A DNA stretch of 64,000 nt from Stenocarpella maydis. Taxonomy: Eukaryota > Ascomycota > Sordariomycetes > Diaporthales > Diaporthaceae. Position numbers and translations under genes: made by a program. Below are positions 56,015-64,000 of this stretch, piece after piece (within the stretch, counting starts at the first letter, position 1; every line of letters starts with the position of its first letter). The notes under the pieces were generated by a model. That model searched no databases and had not been told where the DNA came from. It worked only from the letters and a program-made list of their open reading frames with translations. The stretch lies in assembly GCA_002270565.1 (NCBI GenBank), contig NQMI01000093.1, positions 22,138-86,137 of the forward strand, given 5' to 3'.

Positions 56015-59000
56015 CTAATACGAATAGAAACAGGGTATCATCTTAAGAAAGGACCTGAACCGCCCGCCTCCCCGCCTCTCGTGCTCGGTAATACTCCCCG
56101 CATATTCAGTGCTCTCTGCCATCTTTTCCCTGCGTTGGCTGCCCTTTTGAGACAGGCTTCGTACACTGCGGTCGTGCACATCTTCCTGCCCAGCATCAGA
56201 CGGATTTTGTGTCAGAGTGCGAGGTTCTGAGGATGGCCTGCCCTCTCTCCGATCAGGAGGTCCCTTAAGGCAGTCATCAGCGCCAGCGACCTGGGTTGCG
56301 ATGCCAGTTGAGCTTTGCTCTTCACCATCGGGGCCTCCGGTGGGATAGCTTGGCTGGGCCAGACGAGCCCGAGTCGCTCTGGCCAAACTCGTGGAGACAA
56401 TCATGGCCTCTGACGTCTGGCCTTTGTCCCTGGCCTGTTGTTCAACGTTTGCAACGCAACCGGGTGTTTGTGTTGGGCAAGGCTCTCCTTGAGAGGGCTC
56501 CTCACGGTTTGTAGAAGCTACTTCTGCCGCCGGGTTCTCCAGCACACCAGTCTGCTCTTTTCCTTGGGAATCAGAAGACTTTTCCTGCTGCTGTTGACCG
56601 GACGTGGAGTGCATCGTTCGGGCATGATCGATATTGAGGCCTGTGGCGGTCTCCGTCGATTGTGCGTGGCCCCAATCCGTCCGCCCAGTGGTTCCACCCT
56701 CCAACGCCTTTGCATCTGGGTGCGAGTCTTGTCCTTCATGGGTCTTCTCTTGTACAGCGGTCAAGTCTCTAGACAAGCGAGCTTTTGATTTCCGTTCCGA
56801 GGATAAAGGACGACACTCTTGCCCGGTCCTGGAGACAAGGTTGGCGTAACTTGAGCTGCGTGACGAGCAGAGTGCCGCCATGGAGCTGTACGCCGGTTCT
56901 CTTTCATATGAGAAGCTTCTCCGTGGGAGAAGACTGCGTATCTGGCTCTTAAACTCTGGGGAAATGTCCTCTTCCATCAAGACTGAGTCCAATGTCGGTG
57001 AGCGGGATGGAGGTGTATTCACTCTGTGGGTTCCGTAGCTTGGTTCTTTCTCCAAGTTGGCATGGAAACCCTGCAGACACTCCGCTATTTCCGTACAACT
57101 TCTTCGCTTCTCGGGCCCCAAGCGAAGAAGATTCATTTGGATGAGCTTGAGAAAGTCGACAAGGTAGTCGGTGCAGTAAGGATCGTCGTAAAGTTTCTCA
57201 AACTCCTGTCAAGGCCCGGGTCAGTCGCCAGTCAGATAACGCCAGACCTACAATTGTTATACGTACTTGAACGACAGAGACCTTCTCAACGGCGCAGATC
57301 TGTGCTCTGCCGTGCATCTCATCGACCACTCCCTGTGAGGCTCGCATGAAGTTGAAAAACCGGTCTTGTTTGTACCCACCATCGTATTGCATATCCTCTT
57401 TCACCCTTTTCTCGCCGAAAGTCCTCACATCCTCGTACCCTCCAAGGTACCAGCTTGCAAACTCAAGCAGCACACAAGCAAGGGACCACACGTCGTAGCT
57501 TTGTGCCACCTTGCCTTTCACGTCTCTCTCCGGAGCTCGATAGGTGGGCGAGAACCCCGTATTTTTTGCGTCGATATCCGCCATCGACTTTGTCCCGTGG
57601 AAGTGGCTCAAGCCGAAGTCCGAGATTTTGAAGTGTCCCAATGAAGCCAAGCTTTTCCCGGTGTTCTCGTCGTACTGCTTGAACCACAGAATATTCTCTG
57701 GTTTGAGGTCACCGTGAAGGCCGTGAGTTTGGCTGATATCATACGAGTACCCATAGTTCTGCCCGTCCATGTCAGGCATCTCCCAGGTGTGGATCATCTT
57801 CATCCCCTCTACAAGCCCCATGCATTGCTTGGAGAACCATAAAGCTGCGCTGACATCCCGTCTGCGTGCTAGTGGCTCTGGGTGTCTTTTCCAGAAGTCC
57901 AGCAAATTCCCATCCGCCCAGGGGAAGACTAGGTAGTACTGGTGGCGCCATTCGTATGTCCCTAGGAGCTTGATAAGGTGCAAGTAGTCGCGGGTGCTGA
58001 ACCTTTTCAGGTTCTGTACCTCCTTGCGGAAAGCTTTCTCGTCCATGTACCTCAGGCGTTTGATTGCGAATGATGGGTTTTCACGTCTTTCTGCCTGGAT
58101 ATAGTATATACGGTTAGAATTATATAGGGCCGTCTGGGTCTTTGGGGATGGATTTACGGAGAGAAACCCCTGATTGTGATGGGAGGGGTGGATTTTGACT
58201 CTCCACACGTCCGCAAAACCGCCCATTTTACCTCCTTGCTTGACTTCATCATCTTCGATGAAAGGAAGAATAACACTCTCCTGGAGAGGGTAGTGCCGGA
58301 CTTTGGGGTCTCTCTTGGTGTTGAGGAAGAAGATAGGGATGTGGACGATCCATTGTGTGCTCTCGAAGCTCACGACCTCGGCGCTAGTCCATGCATGGAA
58401 CGCTTTGACAGGTATTCGCGTTGAGCCACCAGGGTCTGATTTGCGCAATAGTTCAGTTCGACCTTTTTGCGCCTTTTCTTTCTCGAAAGGCAAATGACTG
58501 TCGAAGATACCCTCCGCCACGAAATCCCAGATCGTCCCCAGTTTGTCGATTAGCGCTAGGATGGCAAATATTTTCTTCCGCGATGTTGTTGTCTGGCCGG
58601 GAATGGTCGAAGTCCCCAACACATGTTGCACCCTCCGATACATGTCATCACATGAGATGTTGGAGAGTTTCCTAATCTCCTCTCTGACGCGACCCTCGGT
58701 GACGATCATATCGAGGGCATCAATTGGTAAGAAATCGCTTCGCTGTTTACCCTGGGTGACGCAATATGCTTCGCGAAGCTCGTCTCCCAAACTATCATCA
58801 AGTTCGCTGAATGCCGTGTCTTGAGCCTCGGGTACCGGTCTCTCTGAAAGACTATCATTGTATTCAATTGAGGATGGTTGTGTCTCAAGCTCATCCAGGC
58901 CACCGGGCATTGATTCAGGATCGCGCTCTGGTCTAAATCGCGTCCCTGTTTGATGACCAGAAAGTCGGCTGGTACCGGTGATGGTGTGTCCGCATCTGTA

Positions 59001-59280
59001 ATCGAATCCGAGGAGTCTGCCTGCTGCTCCAGGTGCTTTCCGTTGCCGAGATCGTCGACTTGGCTGCTGGAAGCTAATTCGGTTCCCGAGTTTCGCATTG
59101 ATGGTTTCGAGGGAAAATCACCAAATGAAACATGGTTATTTGAGAGAAGCACACTCTCCCTCTTGGAGCCAGTTTGTTCCTAATACATCAGCGTCAGTCG
59201 AGATCAACATAATGAATGCGTGGGAGGTTTTCAATGGAAGTGCAACAAGTGCTCACCGAATCAGCCGTTGGTGATGCCAT
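56015..59280 (-). CDS. fungal Ser/Thr protein kinase with long tail
   Basis: Exon 58910-57267 joins 57205-56015 over a 61 bp intron (phase 0), giving 944 aa from ATG 58910. Two more exons further up (59280-59257, then from 59179) supply MASPTADS|EQTG and could be the true start; joining them needs an intron I cannot place with certainty. The N-terminal ~220 residues are helical. The kinase domain has GGFADVW (Gly loop), FAIKRL (Lys), HGDLKPEN (catalytic loop with Gly in place of Arg of HRD), SDFGL and APE, so it should be active but not RD-type. The ~370 residue tail is polar and disordered. Kinases with HGDLKPENILWF are common in fungal accessory and NLR-linked loci; a role in self/non-self signalling is inferred. 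Confidence 0.75.
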
Positions 59281-60461
59281 TGTCAATCCTGGTACTGGCG
59301 GGCTCATCCGATAAAGGCCTGAGGGAGAAGTGCATTAGATCAGATATAGAGAAAATAATGTTCCAGCAAGAAAAGATCAATCTAAAGATATAGACCCGAC
59401 TTCAGGGCGCAGTAATTATTCAACTTAAGGGTGCCGACAGCTTCTTCATCCCACCAAGCTTTTGTGCATGATCGGCACCTTAAGCGGATGCAGCGCATAC
59501 CTAGGTACGATCCTGCAAATTCCGAATGGAATAGTAGGAACCAGGCAGTGCAAGTACCAAAAGTCCTGTATGAGTTTGTCAACATCATCTGGTGCTGAGC
59601 ACGCCCAGAGAGGGTCATCCGATGATACCCTCAGCCCACCACATACATACTTAGACTTGTGCATCCGCAAGCATGTGCACATCTGCAACCCACGGGCTTC
59701 GGTCAAAGCAAAATCCTTCGGGGCGGAGTCCTCGGGTGGTACAGATGCATCTTATTCTTGGCTGGGGGCCAGAACACGCCAACGAATGCTTCAACTCAGC
59801 GTAGAAGCCTCCAAAGGGACTGACTCCAAGCCCCCGGGGGCGGCTCGTGTAAGACCAGTTGCCTCAGCGCCTTCCCAAACAAAGTGCAATTATCTACATA
59901 TTAGCGGTTGATGGTGGGAACAGGGATATACAGCAAGGCACCCATAGACCAGGAGTCAACCCTCCAGGATCGGGAAGCGAGGCTGTGGAGCTCACCGAGG
60001 CCCGCCACTGTGTAACCTATTGTACAACACCCCTGTGACGCTGGAGCCTGCTGGACGCCTTTTTTACACTTCTACTGCCTTGGGTTCATCTGAATGTGGG
60101 CAGCCGCATTGTATCCTGTCCTCAGGACTTTGCCATGCCGCGGTTTCTCAAGTTTGAGTCTTGGTGGCACGGGAGCCCCCCATTGCGTGGATTCGTATCG
60201 GCGTGGCACGCGTCTGCTGATTTTCTACATTACCGACACTTTATGAGCCTTATGGGTTCCTTCGACGGGGGAGCTGACACAGATTTATATAAATTTCCCA
60301 TTTTCTCCCAGTATCCAACTACGTGAATAGACCACACACACAACATCATCACGCCAGGCAGCATTCCATTAGAAGCACCCCCCCCCCCACCAATACACAC
60401 ATCGTCTCGAAGTCTTCAAAATCTATCATTTGGCCATCGTCTAGCAGAAAATATCAACCCA
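59281..60461. promoter_or_regulatory. divergent region, kinase / small protein
   Basis: 1.18 kb with no gene seen. A TATA-like TTATATAAAT lies at about 60283, some 180 bases before the small gene at 60462. A run of 11 C stands at about 60378-60388. Confidence 0.5.
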
Positions 60462-60800
60462 ATGTCGATTGGTCCAAAGAATGAACGTCGTCCTCTCACG
60501 CCAGGAGAACATGGACCTACTGCTACTGCGGTCAGGAGACAGCTACCTACAAAGCACGTCAGCCCTAGGAGGCTCTCAGAAGAGTTGAAAGCTCTGCTGG
60601 GCCAGGACGCTGACTTCAACGTGGAGGTAAGTCCTTGTTGTGGGCAAATGTCTTTAGACCTCGTCTCAGTGATGCAACAGGTCCAACACAACGTCTACAT
60701 GATTGAATCGAACCAAGACTTTGACCTGGAGAAACTCTACCTCAACTGCAGGCATTCAAGCAGGAGAGGATCCAGCTCTGCATCTTCCGAATCAGACTAG
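60462..60800 (+). CDS. small fungal protein of unknown function, copy 1
   Basis: Exons 60462-60626 and 60681-60800 (54 bp intron, in frame, GTAAGT...CAG) encode 94 aa; without splicing, 112 aa. The N-terminus is basic and Pro-rich; then RLSEELKALLG, FNVE|VQHNVYMIE across the splice, then DFDLEKL and a Ser/Arg tail. No signal peptide, no Cys pairs. I do not recognise it. Its core resembles the gene at 63666-63994: same hydrophobic spacing, and the intron at the same place and phase. It stands between the kinase and the CorA-like gene. Confidence 0.55.
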   Translation: MSIGPKNERRPLTPGEHGPTATAVRRQLPTKHVSPRRLSEELKALLGQDADFNVEVSPCCGQMSLDLVSVMQQVQHNVYMIESNQDFDLEKLYLNCRHSSRRGSSSASSESD

Positions 60801-61174
60801 TTAATTTACTTGTATTTTTCTACCCCAAACTACGGCGCTAGGGGCATGGTTCGTTTCTTTGTCGCCTTCTGTGTGCTGTCTTTTTTCTTTCCACTCATAG
60901 AAATCACCAGATGGGAGGGAGGGGGCACACTGTTCAAGGATGATCGATTTGTTTTGAGGGCACTTTCCTAGCCAGCTGTTATACGGAAGGGGGATGACTG
61001 GATTTTACACCCTACGTTCTCGATGGGTGTGACTTCGGCCTTCAAATGTTGTCTTTGTTCTAGGATGTCTGAGTTTCTCACTCTGGGTGCAAAATTTATA
61101 GTCTTGAAATTCGATCTATTATGGATCACTCCACCAAGTGCTAAGACATTGAAACTGCGAAACCTTCCAGATGT
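60801..61174. other. convergent intergenic region
   Basis: 374 bases between the small protein and CorA-like gene stops. Nothing recognised. Confidence 0.55.
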
Positions 61175-63133
61175 CTACCTAGATAGCAATTCAATTTCCT
61201 CCTCATCTATTGCGTCGTTAATAGTTGTGCTCTGACGATATATGACTAAATACCACCAGAGCCCGATTGTCAGAAATGTGAATGTGACAGTGATCACAAT
61301 ATACACCCAGACATAGGCGGAAATCTCGGGCTTTCCATTAGGGCCAGACCAATTGAAGAAGGTCATGGAGAAAATTGACTGTTTAGGTCAGAATCATTGG
61401 GCATAATACCTGTGCAATGAGGGTACATACCGCAAAGAATGTGCCTGGCAAGAACACCATCGTAACCAGAGCGATCGACCTCATATGCCGAGAATCTCGA
61501 CTAGTGGCCAAAGCGATTTCCACGTTGGTTTCCCCTTGCGCCTACTCTGGTTAGTTTGGCTATGAATTCGCACCAATCTCACATCCCCTTGTGAATAGGA
61601 TGCCCTACGGGCTTGAGTGAACAACTTGAAGAGGCCGGGGAAGCCCCAATGGATGGCGTATCTTACCCACTGAGTCGCCATGGCCATTCCGTCGACTCTC
61701 ATTGTACAATCTCTGATCTTTGCATCATACTCATCAATAATTTCCTGGACTCTACCCCTGATCTTCATACCAACACGCTGCAAATGTGCCCCGGAAGCAC
61801 CAACGTGTTCTTCCTTTTTTGACCCATCATCCTTTTCCGACTGACTTGAAAGATCCTGGTCGTTCTCTTGCTTCTGAAAGAAGATGCTGGAAAGCTCGTC
61901 CGTATGTACGGCCAGCTTTTTGAGCTGGGTGTTCCAGTTCACTAGCTGATTCCTCAGGTAGGTGGTGTCTAACCATTGTGCACGCTTTGCCCGGTTTTCT
62001 GCCTCTTTCATCGACGTTGACATCGCGTCCATTTCCTCAGGGCTCGAGTCTACCGTCAGGATCCGTGTTTCTACCTCGTCGATCGCAGACTCGATTATGT
62101 GGACTTGGCGTGTCCTTTCGAGCTCGGCAAATATCCCAGGGACTAGAAGTGGATGTGCCGCGTCTGTCGTGGCGTAACTGAGTCTGTTTACAATCTGCCT
62201 CTCGATAGAGAATGGGCAGCCGAACAGAATACCGAATGTGAGCCTGCAGTGTGGGAAGAACGTTGCTGTGAAGGCAAGATCCATCGCCCAGGAATTGCTG
62301 GTGCGACAATTGTACACTGTTTCAGCTTTAGTATCGGAATATTGCAAGTGCTGTCACCACTCGACGTCGACCGAGAAAATGAAATGAATACTGTACCGTA
62401 TGCCGGATGCCTGGCCCCTTTTCTGCCTCCCATATAGACCTGGGCACTCGAGAAGACTGGAATATCTGCTCGGCTGATGGTCCTGACCGCGGAATTATGG
62501 ATGGAGAACTTTTCTGTGATTTTCAAGAAGACCTCCCTGGAGAATGGGAGTACCTTGAGGCTCCGCGAACCGCCGTTCGTAGCTTTGATTTTTGGTCCTC
62601 GGGGTGCTGTGGCTAAGTCGTTGGGACCCTGACCATTTTTGGCCATTTGTTCGTCAACATATTGTAACCACTGATCGGAATTCACCTTCTTTATCCCTGT
62701 AAGTCCCATCTCGCCGACCCGTTTGGCCACACTGAATATTCAAGACGTGGTCAGTATCCTTCGCGCGCAGGTCATGATCATTTCTCACATGAGAACCAAG
62801 CCTGATGCGGAGCCATCGATTGACGGGAGCTCCTGTATATAGTTAGTGGTCGAAAATGGCACAATATTGAGTAATCTGGAATCAAGAATACCCTAGAATA
62901 CTTGACTGCCTACCTTGCCAAACCAATCTTCCCATTGCTTCTCTTCTTTCAAGGTCCACAGGACTGGCTCCTGCTCGGTGTAAGTATAGATGGACCCATA
63001 CGGTCGGCCCAGCCACCCGACTGACGTTATACTGGTTGAGGACTCGGACGACTGTTGTCTCCTTTGGTTCAAACTTGAAGACCTGCTTCAAATCGGCCGG
63101 ACCCACTACTGCATCGTCACAAGCCCAGTCCAT
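61175..63133 (-). CDS. CorA-like two-helix membrane protein
   Basis: Exons 63133-63026, 62970-62914, 62832-62789, 62731-62397, 62316-61667, 61541-61431 and 61378-61175 give 502 aa in one frame. The soluble N-terminal part is followed by a long charged helix region (residues ~260-400). Two C-terminal transmembrane helices follow: SIALVTMVFLPGTFFA and YVWVYIVITVTFTFLTIGLWWY, separated by a loop with FFNWSGPNG where CorA has GMN. This is the layout of fungal CorA-like proteins. A transporter of Mg2+ is possible but the GMN motif is absent. The first intron (63025-62971, 55 bp, GTCAGT) is doubtful; without it a one-base shift would be needed to read GRPYGSIYTYTE. Confidence 0.75.
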
Positions 63134-63665
63134 GTCCAGTTAATCGCACACCACAGTTTGGCTAGGAACTTGATATACCAGGACGCAACCTGATGGCATA
63201 TTGAAGTCGTCAAACGGGATGGATCGGGCAGCAGTCAGACCCAGCTCAGATTTTCTGCTTGTCTTACGTTACACAACAGGGGGCGCAGTCCGCTAAGCCT
63301 CACCCAAGCATCTGCAGCTGCACTAATGCATGCAGAATCTCGAATCATCGGAGGGCCTCAGAAAGCCCTGTAGTATGCCGTATTGTGTCCCTGGAGAGTA
63401 TTGGTTGGATATTCTGGACCCTTTGCCCCCTACGTACTTATCCAGCAGCACATTTACCCGATGCCTTAGTGACTTGGACGTTGCGTCCCACCACAGGACT
63501 CTGAATATATATTGTACTCCACGTCTCTTCCAAATTTTATTCTCGCAATATTCACTCTCAAACCTCTTTGAACTCACTCTCGGAGCCTATAAACTTACCA
63601 TTCTGCTGGGAAAGTACCTGCTTGACATATCTTTCTATACCTTCCCCTACCTTCTTCAGGCAAAT
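63134..63665. promoter_or_regulatory. divergent region, CorA-like / small protein copy 2
   Basis: 532 bases between the two start codons. An ATATATATT tract lies at about 63505, some 160 bases before the ATG at 63666. Upstream codons open in the same frame show no family. No other feature. Confidence 0.45.
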
Positions 63666-63994
63666 ATGGAGATACAGATGATCCGTGCGACATACGCATC
63701 TCAAGACAATTTGGAGAGGTTCTTAACTGGAATCTTCGGCGAGGGAAGGGCTGAGGTCAGCGTAAGCCCTGCAATACATTATTTTCGATCAATGGAAAGG
63801 AAAATTCTAAACATGTGATTAGTGGGTGCGAGGGCGATTCCAGTGCGAAATACCCCGCAAGCTGCACAGGGTATGTGAAAAGTTTCAAGCGTGAACTGAA
63901 AAAGTACAGTCAGTCGGGATTTGCTGATACATGATTGATGCAGAGTGAACTGGAGAGACTCCGTAGTACTATAGCTTTGGAGGATCACTACTGA
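63666..63994 (+). CDS. small fungal protein of unknown function, copy 2
   Basis: Exons 63666-63761, 63823-63870 and 63944-63994 (introns 61 and 73 bp, both with good GTAAGC/GTATGT donors and plausible CTAAC/CTGAT branch sites) encode 64 aa: MEIQMIRATY, NLERFLTGIFG, AEVS|WVRGRFQCE, then SELERLRSTIALEDHY. It resembles copy 1 in core spacing and first-intron position. No signal peptide. Function unknown. It lies 6 bases from the right edge. Confidence 0.5.
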
Positions 63995-64000
63995 ATATGT

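Noticed and set aside
58900..59000. Frameshift in the kinase N-terminus
   Set aside because: The two open frames overlap, and an intron ending at the CAG before 58957 (for example from a GTGATT near 59115) can join them; not enough to call a break.

Overview
The window is nuclear DNA of a filamentous ascomycete (Pezizomycotina, most likely Sordariomycetes). The signs are many short introns (about 50-120 bp, GT...AG), Zn2Cys6 and LaeA-like regulators, a group I G-alpha subunit of the fungal GNA-1/FadA type, and repeats that carry C-to-T/G-to-A decay like that left by repeat-induced point mutation (RIP). I do not assign a genus.

Layout. Positions 1-4.7 kb are repeat-rich: a 2.5 kb element with roughly 540 bp terminal inverted repeats, a smaller inverted-repeat element nested inside it, an LTR-like patch and a 524 bp MITE-like element, all in AT-rich DNA. 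From 5 to 16.7 kb lies a catabolic-looking group: a secreted GH43 glycosidase, a Zn2Cys6 regulator whose reading frame is hard to connect, an MFS transporter, a phytanoyl-CoA dioxygenase-type enzyme and an S15/CocE-type hydrolase. The regulator/MFS intergenic region holds six CreA-type SYGGRG sites spaced one helical turn apart. A relic of a HET-domain gene sits at 17.3-17.6 kb. From 18 to 24.4 kb are housekeeping genes: glycyl-tRNA synthetase (with a likely mitochondrial form from an upstream AUG), RPF1, and a triose-phosphate-type (DMT) transporter. The stretch 24.4-30 kb has no convincing gene.

From 30 to 34 kb are a UDP/dTDP-glucose 4,6-dehydratase and a LaeA-like methyltransferase. From 36 to 44.7 kb are URB2 (1367 aa), divergent MIC10, a one-helix membrane protein and an Smr-domain protein. 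A 5.7 kb gene-poor stretch precedes the G-alpha gene (50.4-51.7 kb). Then come a DUF3716-type protein (54-55.6 kb) and, from 56 kb to the right edge, an accessory block: a fungal Ser/Thr kinase with a long tail, a CorA-like membrane protein, and two very small three- or two-exon genes that look like distant relatives of each other.

Together, ribosome and translation genes (grs1, rpf1, urb2), a mitochondrial cristae gene (mic10) and a signalling gene (gna1) form the conserved frame. The 5-17 kb catabolic group and the 56-64 kb kinase/CorA/small-protein block are the accessory parts and the places most worth following up. All exon borders were deduced by eye from splice signals and frame continuity; no database search was run.
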